DNA from: Anaspis maculata
Taxonomy: Eukaryota > Arthropoda > Insecta > Coleoptera > Scraptiidae
Assembly: GCA_949128115.1 (NCBI GenBank)
Contig: OX421966.1
Span: forward strand, 65,097,416-65,161,415
Length of the DNA stretch: 64,000 bases
Direction: 5' to 3'
The notes under the pieces were generated by a model that saw only the letters and a program-made list of their open reading frames with translations, did no database searches and was not told the origin of the DNA. Shown piece by piece: positions 34,194 through 46,694 of this stretch. Positions within the stretch are counted from its first letter, which is position 1. Every line of letters begins with the position of its first letter. Made by a program: the position numbers and the translations under genes.

Positions 34194-37100
34194 GCCCAGG
34201 CTTTTTAGCATTTAACATGAAACAAATTAATCCACGTGCAATCTTCACGGTATCGTACTCACTTAACCTCACTAAACAACATACTAAAAGTCCCCAACTC
34301 TCCTCCGTGTGCGTCATAATTTTTGAGGGGAGGGGGTCAAAATTTTCAATAAAAAAATTCTAGGACAAAAGTAATCTAGTCAGTGGCTTCAAATTTATTA
34401 TATTTGGATACATTGGGTTATAAGTGAAACTCATTGACAAACTAGATGTCTATGGTTCCCGTGAGGAGCTCGGGAGGGGGGCAATTGGTGACCTATGCAA
34501 GAAATTTGGTTTTAATTATTATTGAGACAATACTGGCATGTTGGGTATCGTTTCTCACTAAATCTGACCTTGCAAATCCAATTATGACATTTAAATTTTG
34601 TTTGAAAAATCTTTTGAGTAATTTTCGATAGAAAAACGTGATTTTGGGACCAAAATAAAGCCGGTTTTTCAATTTTGGTTATTTTTGCGTTTGATGCATT
34701 AATCATTTGAATTTAAGATTGTATGAATTATATGGATTTTTCTGCACAAGACTATCATATCATGAACGCGACGTAAGTTGTTACAAGGTGAGAAAAATAA
34801 TGTATTGAAAAGATTGTCGAAGTCCTAAATGTCACTCAAAAATATCTCCGCGCAGTTGAAAAAAATGTATTTTAGCTGTAATATGGCTTTGATTGCATCT
34901 TTCAAGGTTTCTTCTTGTAGCCAAAACAATTCTCTAGCTTTCGAAAAAAGAACACTCTACATTAAAATAATAATAATATAACAACAGCAAGTTTCCCGCG
35001 GGTATAGCCACATTTTTCAGTTTCAAGCTGGCTCACACCGAACATCAAACCAACTCGATTTTATAGTATTCAAAAAATGATAATTATGTCGAATGCCTGA
35101 TGTAAATGCGTGAAATAGTTGCAGTTATCGATGCTATTCGAAATTTCGAACATTGATGTAAAGTGCTCAACAATGAAAGTGTTACAAAGCAAAAATTCAC
35201 CCAATTTTGAACCGCTGTAACTTTTGATTGGCACAAACGATTCTGATTCTGTTTCAAGTACTGAAGAGCTCAATCTTTTGGCCATCTTTCTTGTCAATAT
35301 GGAATCCATAGAGCCCCTCATAAAATTTCTACTGGGTGATGAACAGAGCAGTGCAAAATTGATGAAAGTTCAACATACCCCCGTTTTCGTTAAAATTTTT
35401 TTTCGGGAGTATCAATACCAAATTTATAAAGAATGATGTGTTCCCTTGAAACGGTTTTTGAATTCTCGGGATTCCAGTCGAAACAGCCAAAATGTGATTT
35501 TTTATTGTGAATACTGTATATTATTCCTGTATCAACGCAAAAACATTAGAACTTTTCATATCAAGATGACGCCACTTGGTAGGCTTGTTCACTGAACAAT
35601 TCTGAGCAATTTGACTTGCAAAACGTTCCTACTTTCCAGTGTAGGGGTAAAGAAAAACCCAATTGGCAGTGTACTTTTTGGTACCACTCCTAAAATTCGA
35701 GTTTTTAGCAATCAAAAAAGGTTAATTTTCTCTCTCTTCAGTCAACATGGGACTACGTTATTAGAATTGGATTAACAACATTTCCGCCATTTTGGAATTT
35801 TTTGCGTTTACCTCAAATTTCAAAACATAGGCATGTTTGGCATCATTTCTTGAAATGTTGGTCCCCTAAATGGGATTCTGTCAATAAGATCTGTCTATCT
35901 GTTTGTTTATCTGTCTATCTCTTTCCGAAAAAATATTTATAGAATTTTTAACCCCACCCCCCTTCTTCCTGAAATTCTCTGAGTGTCCAATTTGATATTC
36001 TTGACTTCTCAATTCTTTTAAATGCAGTCAACGTTATCCTGCATAGCATCGGAAGATATAATTTTCTGTGAAAAAAATGCCACTCAAATTTCACCCTTTC
36101 GCTCCCCCCACCTCATCTCAAAAATTGCAATACCTACTTTGTGATACATCAAATTGAAGGAAATTGAATTCTCTCCATGAACAAAACTTTTTCAAACTTT
36201 TTAAAACCTCCATTTTTCTCACAAAACACCCCAAATGTCTAATTTATTTGAAGAGGGGTTGAAAATTTCAAAAAAATTGTTTTCGGAAGGAGAATTCAAT
36301 TCCCTTCAATTTGATGTATCACAAAGTAGGTAGTGTTTCGTAAAATTTTGAAGCTGAGGTGGGGGAGAGCAAAAGGGTCAATTTGGGTAGCACTTTTTCC
36401 ACCGAAAATTCTTTTCATCGATGTTTTATATGATGACACTGACTGAATTAAAAACAATTGAGAGGTCCAGAATTAAAAATAAGACAGTCAGAGAATTTCA
36501 AGGGCGAAAAAAGGTGGGGTTAATATTTTTGTAAATATTTTTTTCAGAAAGAAAATTTAAATCTCTTCAATTTGATGTATCGCAAGGTAGGTCATGTCAT
36601 TTGAAATTTCAAAGTTGGGGTGAGTGGGGGCGAGGGGGCTCAAGATAGAAATTTGCCAATTTATGTTTTAGATGTCTCCTTTGATATGAAAATCGACCTG
36701 TTTTTGCTCGAAGAAATATTCACTAGGAATCGGGAGTTATTGCAGGTGGATAGTTTTCAAATGGTCACCCGGTGCAGTATTCACAATAAAAAATCACATT
36801 TTGGCTGTTTCGACTGGAATCCCGGAACTTCAAAAACCGTTTCGTGGGAACACATCATTCTTCATAAATTTGGTGTTAATACTCCCAAAAAAATTTTTTT
36901 GCGAAAACGGGGGTATGTTGAACTTTCATCAATTTTGCGCTGCTCTGTTCATCACCCTGTAGAAAATTTATGAAAAGCTCTATGCATTTTATATTGACAA
37001 GGAAGATGGCCAAAAGATTGGGCTATCCAGTACTTAAAACAAAATCAGAATCATATGTGCCAATCAAAAGTTATAGCGGTTCAAAATCGGGTGAATTTTT

Positions 37101-38744
37101 GCTTTGTAACACTTTCATTGTTGAGCAGTTTATTTAACGTGAAAATATCGTAAATTAAAAATCCACAATTTTCAAGAGCAAATTATCATTTTTTTCAATC
37201 AAAAATGCTCACAATCTTTCCGAATCAGAGCTTCAACATTGTATTTACATATAAATAATGTATTGGAAGTGTAGCACAGCACAGGAAGATTTTTATAGCC
37301 ATGCTCTGCAAAAAATATCAAATAAATAATATTATAATTTCAAGTTCACCAGTAGTCAAGAAAAAATCGCATTTAGCTTACCATCCGTACTCTTAGCCTA
37401 TTTTGTCCAATATTAGTTCTGTTAAAAACTCGTCTATTGATTTTCAAACAATAAATCGATAGTAACGTCGAATACCTACCGATAGTACCTATACCCATCT
37501 AAAATAATAGCAAAGTTATCTAGCACCTAAAGAGACTAAATACCTACATAAGTTTATAAAAATAACAGATCGTCCTCAGGGTCATACTCAACAAGGTGGG
37601 GTAGATTCTCACATGTTGTGCCCCTACAGAACTTACTTACACATCTGCGAACAAGACAAGGAAGATCGCCTGCATCTACATTTTAGACCGCAGTTCTTCT
37701 TGCAGTTGCAAGACACTATCTTCAAAAGAGTCTCCGGAGCTGAAGGAAGATGCGTCTTGACGGGGACCAACTACACGTGGGTGCTCCCGCGTAGCCCACC
37801 GTGTTGTTTGTTTACACCTAGAGTACCTTAGCTACTGTTATCTAGCGAAAACTCGAGGTTAATCCGAGGTCAAGGAGCCGCGATATTGCGTGGAATGACA
37901 GACGGACTGACGGACGGACGAATGATAAAATAAAATATCTTCATTGTTTGTACATCTAGAGTAGCTAAGCTGTCATCTAGCAAAAACCCAAGCGCAATCG
38001 AGATATCGCCAGACACTGCAGACGGCAATAACAAAAACAAAACTATAAGCGCTACAAGTGGTAGCGCTAAAACCATTGAGGAAAATTGCGAAAATGTACC
38101 TAGTACCTACTCATACGAGTACTACCAGACCAGATTTAGTCAGTACGATGCTGTGCATATTGAACGTAGGATCAATTATTACAGATCAACGTCTAGGTTA
38201 ATAATGTTGAAGTGATTTTACCCATATAATGCGTTTGACGTAACTTCATAGAATCCTTATTGGAATTGCTGGACAATTCACAATGAAGCTAAAAGATACG
38301 TCATTTTGAAGCTAAAACTGTAGGGAATCTACTGCATATGATATTACCAAGTGATATTCAGTGGTCGATGCAAAAGTGAAGTGTTAACTGAAGCATAAGA
38401 AAAAAAACACGAAAAAAGTGTCATTATCAAGAAATTAAGTCTGTTAGTGTCAAATTTTGGACAAAAGTTATCCCAAATCATTCACTTTGATTCATTATTT
38501 TTCATTCAAGACCAAGATGAGAGAAATCGATTTGGTGGTTGAGAACTAGGAGCATTTTTAAGCGGAATGTGCATTTTGAGGTGTCTTCATCTTTGCCTGT
38601 CAAAAAAACAATGACGCACACGGGGGAAAGTTGGGGACTTTTTGTATGTTATACAGCAAAGTCTAGTGAACCCTAAACTAAAGAGATTGACCGTGTTTTA
38701 ATTTGTTTCATGTTTTGCCGTTTTTTCGACTAAAAAGCCTGGGC
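34194..38744. mobile_element. Large foldback, 4.55 kb, GCCCAGGCTTTTTAG ends
   Basis: 34194-34320 matches the complement of 38606-38744 (GCCCAGGCTTTTTAG, AACATGAAACAAATTAA, AAAGTCCCCAACT, GTGTGCGTCAT). TA adjoins both ends. The interior contains another foldback (35163-37128) and a weak open frame (37613-37831) of no known family. Confidence 0.75.
35163..37128. mobile_element. Foldback nested in the 34.2-38.7 kb element
   Basis: Left arm GTGCTCAACAATGAAAGTGT...CAAAAATTCACCC and the right-arm complement are near identical over the outer 250 bp, and further inner blocks also match (for example 36179-36330, where TTCAATTTGATGTATCACAA occurs in both orientations). The loop includes many C-rich short words (CCCCACCCCCC) near 35950-36120. 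Confidence 0.85.
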
Positions 38745-39076
38745 TACTAAGAAAGATTAAAAATTATAAAGTACGACGGGAAACGAATCCAGAAAATTTC
38801 AAAAGCCTGTATCGCTTTAACAGGGAAAATGTGCAATGGATGACTTCATACTTTTTAGGAGATGAGTTAGAAAATAGAGGTGGAGCCCTAAGCTAGTTAG
38901 AAAAAGTCAAGATCTAATTGAGGTATGAGTTGAACTTGTGCAAATATACCAAGTGGATAAAAAAACGCGCATTAGATTCTTGACCGATGTAATTATGTTT
39001 AGTTTTTGACGCGGTATACCCATGTGATATACTTCATCTTTGATTATTGTTCCATATCAACTTTTGTGCGTCTTAT

Positions 39077-39400
39077 TTATTGACCCATCCTGCATTGTCC
39101 ATTTAAAAATTTTAGCAGCCTTCTTTCTCGCTCCATAATTTTTTCGTGTCTTTTTTCCAAGTTATGTTGCTGATCCCGGATTCCAACTGGAGTAGCTGAA
39201 GATATAGGTGTGGACCAAAGTATACTGTGTCCAAGACTGTACAGTTCGTCACAAACAAAGGGCTGAGAGGGCTTATGAGAAGGGCTGGTGATTGGATCAG
39301 GTTTTCCCAGAACCGCGTTGTTTTCCTCTATGAGTTTTATAAGAGCTATGGGAGATTTCTCCAATTTTGAATCATATTCTGACGACTCAGAGGAAGACAT
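39077..39400 (-). CDS. Hypothetical protein or terminal exon, coiled tail
   Basis: 107 codons starting MSSSESSEYDSKLEKSP and ending with a strongly charged helix (HNLEKRHEKIMERERRLLKFL) before TGA. The Ser/acidic N-terminus plus a coiled-coil tail is reminiscent of the C-termini of Myb/SANT or MADF proteins that accompany some DNA transposons, but no DNA-binding domain is visible. The frame is open a further 30 codons upstream; an acceptor-like AATAACAG precedes the ATG by four bases, so it may be a last exon. It lies between the 4.5-kb foldback and the right GTATGAATAAA block, so it may belong to a larger transposon. Confidence 0.35.
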   Translation of the reverse strand: MSSSESSEYDSKLEKSPIALIKLIEENNAVLGKPDPITSPSHKPSQPFVCDELYSLGHSILWSTPISSATPVGIRDQQHNLEKRHEKIMERERRLLKFLNGQCRMGQ

Positions 39401-39529
39401 TACTGTTCTGTTATTGCACGTAGGTACTACAGCCGTTATGATAATACCCTTAATGGAAGAGAATATGAAAAACTTCCAATGCACAAGCATAAGGAGCCAG
39501 CGATTAGATATTAGAGAAATATAGCATTT

Positions 39530-39655
39530 GCTTCACCTACAGGTAGGTAGCAGATGCTCCAAAGTAAAAGCATTTCCTTATTCATACGAATTGGAGCAGA
39601 TGCTTTTACTACCTACCAATATCTTGGAGCAAATGCTTCGTTTTTATTCATACGA
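39530..39655 (-). repeat. GTATGAATAAA / AAATGCT repeat block, right
   Basis: Inverted counterpart of 33421-33650. It reads, on the minus strand, GGTCGTATGAATAAAAACGA followed by AGCATTTGCTCC and another CGTATGAATAAGG. Confidence 0.6.
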
Positions 39656-40866
39656 CCCGTTATTTCGTAATAAATTATACTGATGTGTTTTGCTGTCAGC
39701 TTACTACTTCCTTCCGTTGTTTCTGCTGGTTATTAGTATAGGTAACTTTCTGTTCCGTCAGAAACACTGCCAAATTTATGAAATTTGCGGAAAAGTCGAG
39801 CTGGAGCTACAACACAATTAATCTTAGCCAGGGTGTATCATTTTTTTTCTAGATTCCTTCCCTTTTTCTGGGATCAAAAGCGTTCTTTCTTTTGCACTAT
39901 ACTTTGTTCAATCTTCCAGTGATACTGAGCACTTGAGGAGACCCTTCAGGTTACGATAAATTTGTATTGGTTTCTTTAAGGAGACCCTTCAAGCTCCGAA
40001 AAATTTGAATTGTTTTCATTTTCATTATCATTTTTATCATCGCCCCCTCTTATACTAAGTACCACCACTCTTCTTTTGCTGTTTGAATAGACTTTCATCG
40101 CTAGTAGAACTGGTACTAACTATACCTGTGCTCCATTTTTTTCTTTTGTTGCCCTGCAGGAGTTTATTATAAAGAATTGCTGGATTGAGTCGCTCGACAT
40201 CGACAATCACCAAATTGTGACCACAAACCCTAACGCCCCTTTTATTTTACTATCCCCTAATCAGGTCCTAAATTGGAAGAGTAAACTTGAACCACCCCCG
40301 AGTTAGACGGACACCTTGTGTCCAAATTATCTAGGACCAACTCCGATCTAGAACACAATGTTTCTTGTTTCTTAAGCAGCAAATCTTGTCACACAATCTA
40401 AGAGAAGTTATTCTCTTTTCGATGATCACTAAAGAATCTTGATGGAGTGAATCGGGTAGGTGCGGGTACCATCATGTTGTTCTCTTCTGTAATTCTGGAA
40501 ATGGTTTCGTTGACCAGCTCTACCAGAAATGCTGGATCAAGATCTGGATTCGCTAAAAGAGCTTGAGACGCGACTTGGGTGTGTGTGTGTAGAGAATGAC
40601 AGTATCACGTAATACCTAGTTGAATGATTTTTTTATTGAAAAAATGCCCAAGCGTTAACGGACTGAAATCGGTCGGAGCAGTAGATGAAGTTGAAAGAGG
40701 TCTGATAGGTATTCAGAACAGATTCCATTTGCAATAGAGCATGAGTGTAAAAATCTTTGAACGTCAAATTTGTATCATCCAAGATTTTTCTCAATCGCAT
40801 CATTGTTGATTTAATGATGGACCACCCCTTGACCCTAGATACTGAAACCGACCGGCTCTTCAGCTA
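39656..40866. other. No gene seen
   Basis: Intergenic, with short T-rich tracts and a GTGTGTGTGT run near 40580. No supportable exon. Confidence 0.45.
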
Positions 40867-42447
40867 GTGTTTTGGACGAGACGAGAAAAATCTCGATCTC
40901 GTCTCGATCTCGTCGAGATTTCAAGACAAGATCGAGATCGAGATCACTTGTAACCTTCAAGGTCGAGAACGAGATCTATCATGTCGAGATCTCGGTCGAG
41001 ATCTCGATAAACCCAGAGCGCCAACTAAATATAAATAAACTGCGCACCAATTGAAGTGGGCCACCCAAAAATTTCATTCGCATTCAAGGTGTCATAACTC
41101 TTGAACGAGTGAACTATTTTGAATAATTTTTTATTTAATGATCAGATCACGTAGTAAACTACAACTTGTCATAGGCCATTTTTGGTGCAGGTCTTTCGTA
41201 TTAATTATACGCGGACACGGCGCTCAATCAGGTATAGGGTGTTCACGATAAAATTCACCTTCCTCCAGTGGATTCCCCTTCAAGATTTTTCGAAGAACTA
41301 AAAACTTTTTCTTCACGATTTTTCCCAGGGACCCTCAATCAATCCTCTGAAAGTTTCTAATTGGTACCGTATACAGGGTGTGATATGTAACTTTTTTATT
41401 TTAAATGCAACACCCTATATTTTATTTCGTTATTTGATGGAGCTTTCTTTCTTATTACAAATATATATGACACTTACGATTTATTTTGACAAGTAAGTTG
41501 TCGGAAAAATAATAAAATAGGTAGTCAAATAATTTTGTTTCGCGGCAAGATGGCTTTGGTTTCTACAGCTCACTCGAAATAAAGTTATTCTCGTAGCATT
41601 TTGTCTGCAGAATTCAACTCTGCATGGATAAATGGTCTGATTCGTTCCTAATACAGGGTGTCGCGTAATTTTTAATTTATATTTGACCACCTATTTTATT
41701 ATTTTTTTGACAGCTTCCTTGTCAAAATAAATCATAAATGTTATACATCTTTGTAATCAGAAAGAAAGGCTTCATCAAATGACGGAATAAAACATAGGGT
41801 GTTGCATATGAAATAAGAAAGTTACATGTCACATGCTGTATACGGTAGCAATTAAAAACTTTTGGACGATCGATTCAAGATCTCTGGGAAAAATCGTTAA
41901 GAAAAAGTTTCCAGTTTTTGAACACCCTGTACTTCAAAAATCGAAAAGTTTGAATAGCCTTCTATCCACGAAAAATGGTTTTTGGTTTTTTTTCCAAGTG
42001 TTTCAGGGGAGATATGTTCCCATACCGCAGGGTGATCTCAAATATGTAACCTTTTGATTTCGCGGTAATAACTTTATTCGTTATTGACCGATTTTGGAAA
42101 ATGAGAGCTCCTGATTAAGCTGAAGGTTCAGGTTAGAAGGATCAAGAATCGGAATTGACTTTGGATAGTATAAATTCTGGAAAAGAGATTGGATCAAAAG
42201 TGACTTAAATGACTAGCTTCCTAGAAATATGGTTAAAGGATGGTAGAACAAAAATCAATTTGTCTTCAAACAAACCTTCTTGTTTTATCTTTCTTTAATA
42301 ATCTCGTCGAGATCTCGGCGAGATCGAGATCGAGATCTTATACTCGAGATTCTCGGAAAATCGAGACGAGATCGTTACTTTCGAGATTTTCCGAGATCGA
42401 GATCGAGAGCATCAAAATCTCGTCTCGTCTCGTCTCGTCCGAAACAC
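40867..42447. mobile_element. Inverted-repeat element with CGAGATCTCG-rich arms
   Basis: Ends GTGTTTTGGACGAGACGAG and the complement of GTGTTTCGGACGAGACGAG, with TA flanks (40865-40866, 42448-42449). Each arm (40867-41012, 42298-42447) is built of short diverged GAGATC/GACGAGATC tandem words. Another foldback (41235-41929) lies inside. No ORF of interest. Confidence 0.88.
41235..41929. mobile_element. Nested CAGGGTGTTC foldback
   Basis: Ends TAGGGTGTTCACGA and CAGGGTGTTCAAAA (inverted) with TA flanks (41233-41234, 41930-41931). A second inner pair (CAGGGTGTGATATGTAAC near 41375 and its complement near 41835) shows layered insertion. A third CAGGGTGTCGCG tip occurs at 41654. Confidence 0.8.
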
Positions 42448-42744
42448 TATCTTTAGCCTATGCAGATTCAAATTTGAAACATCGGGAGCTTCAGAATTGC
42501 ACCTGAAAAAGGAGATGCCGTCGTCAAGAAACAGGAAGGTGAAAAAGGTGAAAAATGACGACAGATAGATGTCTGGGAGAAGAACACAAGAAAAACTGGG
42601 ACTTTCCTGTTCCAGATCATAGAAAAGAGAAGATACAAGTCTATTTCGATGATGAAGACTTCCATCGTACAGCTGTGGTGTCTCCGAACACTCGAAAGTT
42701 CATTTATTTTATTTCTAGTATCTCTAGTAAGTACCTACTATTCT
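42448..42744 (+). other. Short open frame of unknown status
   Basis: 42555-42746 is open on the plus strand and reads like protein (NWDFPVPDHRKEKIQVYFDDEDF), ending close to a GTAAGTACC donor at 42729. No upstream acceptor-linked exon or domain was found. It could be an exon remnant upstream of peptide gene A. Confidence 0.2.
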
Positions 42745-43030
42745 GATGGTGCGGTGATTCTTGGGAACTCCGTACAGGTAGGTACCTATTATTTTGGGTA
42801 GGTAGGTAGGTAGTAGATACCTATAATAAGATATGCAAAATTAATTCCACCAAAATCACTAGGTCTCCACAATAGCTAATAATTCCCAAGTAGGTACTCG
42901 TGATTTGTGATTTCAGCTTAACACATACCTAATGTGGGGTTTCATTTGTACTTAGTTTATCGAGCGTGTCTCGCACACTTTCACGGTCTTTAAAAGTATT
43001 TTCTATAGGATTTTGAATTGGCGATTTCAC

Positions 43031-43063
43031 TTTAAATCAAGGCAAAATATTAGTTTAAGCTCA
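43031..43063 (+). promoter_or_regulatory. Inferred core promoter of peptide gene A
   Basis: TTTAAAT at 43031 lies where gene B has a clear TATAAAA. The A of GCTCAAAC at 43063 is 32 bp further, aligned with GCTCATAT in B. About 120 bp of upstream sequence is conserved between the loci (TTTATCGAGCG, GGCGATTTCACT), well beyond the first exon. Confidence 0.5.
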
Positions 43064-43084
43064 AACTGAAGTCTAGCAACAAAC

Positions 43085-44118
43085 ATGTATTTCAAGTACT
43101 TCGCGATCGCGCTTCTGGTGATTTTCCAATCAGTGCTTTTTGCATCTGCAGGTAAGATTTCTTTAGGTATTGAGCTAAATTGGTAAAATAAGGCGTTGCG
43201 GAATCAATTGCAATTAATCGTTGTGAGCTTATTCCTTGACAAAAATTCCACTCAGATCCCTTTCAAAAGCTACAAGGATATAGTTTAGTTTATTGGCATC
43301 TCCCGAATCCAAAGAAATTCAAATTTAAAAAAATATATTTTGGGATCACCCACATATATTATAGAATTGCTGATTCACTCAAATTTTGTGAGAATACATA
43401 ATTATTAATCCCAAGAAGAGCAAGAGCTCGACTCTTGTTTTGTTTCACTGTAAATATATCACTTATATTATCGGGCTCCTTGCTCATGATTGTAAAAATT
43501 AAGAGCAATAAACTATTTATTTATTTATTTAATCTCAAGAAGATGAAAAAAACAAAATGTTAATAAATTCATGCATCTGGTGGTAAAGTTCATAAAATAA
43601 TCATTGTTTAAATGAGGCTTGGTTGAACACGTCGGAGTTTTGCAACGTTTTGCATACCACCCTGTATGAACTTCATTTGAAAACTCTTTAGCTTCATATC
43701 TATAGGATGGATTGCCAAAATATAAGGCTAACGGACAAACAAAATTGAAATCGGCCGTGGCCATAAAAAGTTATGCCTTTTTTAAAAAAGACGAAGTTTC
43801 TGAGTGTGACACATTGAGTGTTGCGCAATTAACTTTTTTCGTGATATTCTAGGCTAATCCGCTGAATACTTGATTGGCGCTCACAATTTTTTTTTACAGG
43901 AACTCTACCTCAAGTTGGATCTGCCGATCCTACAGAAGATGATGCCAAGAATAGCATGCTTCTGTGTAAGTTTAATAATGTTCAATCATTTCATGAAATG
44001 AATCTGTTTTTTTCAATAACCTCCAGCTGACCAAGCCGATGATTTGTTTGGGGCCCAAGCTCAGGCAGATGGTCTGCAGCAACCGCCACAACCGTTTCCT
44101 CTACCACCAGAGCCGTAG
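43085..44118 (+). CDS. Small secreted acidic peptide A (3 exons)
   Basis: 74-aa precursor from exons 43085-43151, 43900-43965 and 44027-44118; donors CAG|GTAAGA and GT|GTAAGTT, acceptors TTTTTACAG and CCTCCAG. Residues 1-22 (MYFKYFAIALLVIF...FASA) form a textbook signal peptide ending ASA, so a mature 52-residue peptide would be secreted. The mature part has no cysteine, one Lys and nine acidic residues, an AQAQADG segment and a Pro/Gln-rich tail (QQPPQPFPLPPEP): probably disordered. ATTAAA at 44203-44208 is the poly(A) signal. Its paralogue B at 52887-53987 matches 20 of 22 signal residues but little of the mature part. No family recognised; a salivary, venom-like or immune secreted peptide is inference from architecture. 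Confidence 0.8.
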
Positions 44119-44202
44119 CCATGAGGGGTCTCTGATACCTTTATTGGAACAGATTGACTGAATTAGTGTTTCTAATTCCTATTTATTCGCTTTTCGTTGA
44201 AT

Positions 44203-44208
44203 ATTAAA
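44203..44208 (+). terminator. Poly(A) signal of gene A (ATTAAA)
   Basis: ATTAAA 85 bp after the stop codon, followed by a T-rich region (TCTTTTTTATTCC near 44225). This is the nearest plausible 3' end for gene A. Confidence 0.5.
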
Positions 44209-44320
44209 AACAATTTCTGATAAGTCTCTTTTTTATTCCATTGTTTTTGATTATGTTTGGTGACTTTTTCTTGAACATTTTCGTGCTCCTCGCAACTGAA
44301 GCTCGGGGCAGAATCAGGTA

Positions 44321-44524
44321 CAGTTGGGAGCGAAATGATTCATACGGCACCGCTAGGAAGTCGGCTGGATCTCAGAAATGTTAGCTGTTTGGATTGTTCT
44401 TGAATGCCAGTTTTGATTAGGGATTGGTCGTTATCGAAACTGGCATTCAAGAATGATCCAAGCAGCTAACATTTCTGAGATCCAGCCGATAGCGGTGCCG
44501 TATGAATCATTTCGCTCCCAACTG
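44321..44524. mobile_element. MITE, CAGTTGGGAGCGAAATG ends
   Basis: 204 bp, almost a perfect palindrome: the arms CAGTTGGGAGCGAAATGATT... pair for about 90 bp around an 18-bp centre. TA flanks (44319-44320, 44525-44526). The high arm identity implies recent insertion. Confidence 0.92.
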
Positions 44525-44679
44525 TACCTCCCTCATTCGCTCATATACTGTCCGTCCCTGGGTTAAAAAAAGTTTTTCCCAAGCTAAAAACGTTAAAATC
44601 TTAAACCGACGTCCTACGGTCTTCGACTGTTGAAGTAAGTAATGGGGGTCATCAGTGCATTGTTTAAAGTGAATACCTA

Positions 44680-46443
44680 CAGGGTGGTCCATTCTAGCGT
44701 AATTATCCCATAGCGGTCTTTCCGTTCAAGATAGAGAAAAAGATGTGAGAAAAAAGTTATATGGTTTGATGAGACCTATAACCTAAAATTATTTTCAGCT
44801 ATACAGGCTGTCCCATTTTGACGATATCAACAAAACGTCAATTTTTTTAAATAGGACACCCTAAATTTTTTTGCATTTTCGGATTTAGCTTTTTCAACTG
44901 TCTTATGCCTGTATTTTTGTTTTCCAATTGTGTGGCAGTGTTACCAACTAAAAATTAAAAACTGAAAAAAATCGCATTTCTACAGTTATCTTGAAAAAAT
45001 CGTAGCGGCCTTGCTTTTCAAAACTAAGAGATGAAACTTGACATGGTGATAGTCAAGTCAAAGACTAATATCCCAATGTCAAAAAATTGCGATTTCTTGA
45101 TACAGGGCGTTCACAAAAAAAAATCAAACTTTATAATTTTCAAAGTCTCATAACTCAATTTTTTCAAATAGCATGCCCCTAATTTTATAGCGTTATCTGA
45201 TAGCTTTTTTTATCCTCTTTCATTTTTACCAGGGATACCCTACCCTTAAACTTAATTTTTTTCGAGATAATCGGAAATTTTCACAAAATTTGTGATTTTT
45301 TTATTTTTTTTTCACAATTTGAGTTGGCCGTGATGAATGACAGACAAGCCAAATGGTACGCAACTCTCAGTTAGTCAGTCTGAATATTGTCGAACAAAGA
45401 AAAATGACTTTACGCGAGAGAAAATGATTGATATGATATTCTGGTAATGATCCCGATATCCAGGATCCCAATTCATGATCCCAGGATCATTTTTTTCGAG
45501 ATAATCGGAAATTTTCACAAAATTTGTGATTTTTTTATTTTTTTCCACAAATTGAGTTGGCCGTGATGAATGACAGACAAGCCAAATAGTACGCAACGCT
45601 CAATTAGTCAGTCTGAATATTGTCGAACAAAAGAAAATGGCTTCAACACAGAAAAAAACAAATTGGGATCCTGGATATCGGGATCATTAACAGAATATCA
45701 TATCAATCATTTTCTCTCGCGTAAAGTCATTTTTCTTTGTTCGACAATATTCAGACTGACTAACTGAGAGTTGCGTACTATTTGGCTTGTCTGTCATTCA
45801 TCACGGCCAACTCAAATTGTGAAAAAAAAATAAAAATCACAAATTTTGTGAAAATTTCCGATTATCTCGAAAAAAATTAAGTTTAAGGGTAGGGTATCCC
45901 TAGAAAAAATGAAAGAGGATAAAAAAGCTATCAGATAACGTGATAAAATTAGGGGCATGCTATTTGAAAAAAATGAGTTATGAGACTTTGAAAATTATAA
46001 AGTTTGATTTTTTTTGTGAACGCAAGAAATCGCAATTTTTTGACATTGGGATATTGGTCTTTGACTTGACTATCACCATGTCAAGTTTCATCTCTTAGTT
46101 TTGAAAAGCAAGGCCGCTACGATTTTTTCAAGATAACTGTGGAAATGCGATTTTTTTCAGTTTTTAATTTTTAGTTGGTAACACTGCTACACAATTGGAA
46201 AACAAAAATACAGACATAAGACAGTTGAAAAAAGCTGAATCCGAAAATGCAAAAAAATATAGGGTGTCCCATTTGAAAAAATTGACGTTTTGTTGATCCC
46301 GTCAAAATGGGACAGCCTGTATAGCTGAAAATAATTTTAGGTTATAGGTTTCATCAAACCATATAACTTTTTTCTCACATCTTTTTCTCTATCTTGAACG
46401 GTAAGACCGCTATGGGATAATTACGCTAGGATGGACCACCCTG
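44680..46443. mobile_element. CAGGGTGGTCCATTC foldback, 1.76 kb
   Basis: Ends CAGGGTGGTCCATTCTAGCG and CAGGGTGGTCCATCCTAGCG (inverted), TA flanks. The arms are complementary for about 800 bp at over 90%. Near the centre the left arm has a direct duplication (about 45258-45410 and 45490-45645). No coding capacity. Confidence 0.95.
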
Positions 46444-46694
46444 TATATCTCTCGATATACCTGTTATTATCTTCAATATTATGATCACTAGAGAGCGGAT
46501 GTATAATTTTTTACATGTTCTATTCGCTAAGTTGGATGCAACTGTCGACTTGCAGCTTGACGTTTCCATCTAAAAGGAACCTAAATACCAAGTTTCATTT
46601 CGAATATAATTCATTATTTCGAGTTTTTACCGCATACAAATTGATAGTCCATATAATCGCATATAGCTGCATATTTAGTCCATATTTTTACATA

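Noticed and set aside
34194..38744. Retrotransposon between the GCCCAGGC ends
   Set aside because: No reverse transcriptase, integrase or gag motif in any frame, and the ends are inverted rather than direct.
43085..44118. Genes A and B as cysteine-rich toxins or defensins
   Set aside because: Neither mature region contains any cysteine; the residues visible are acidic and Pro/Gln-rich, so a disulfide-framework peptide is excluded.
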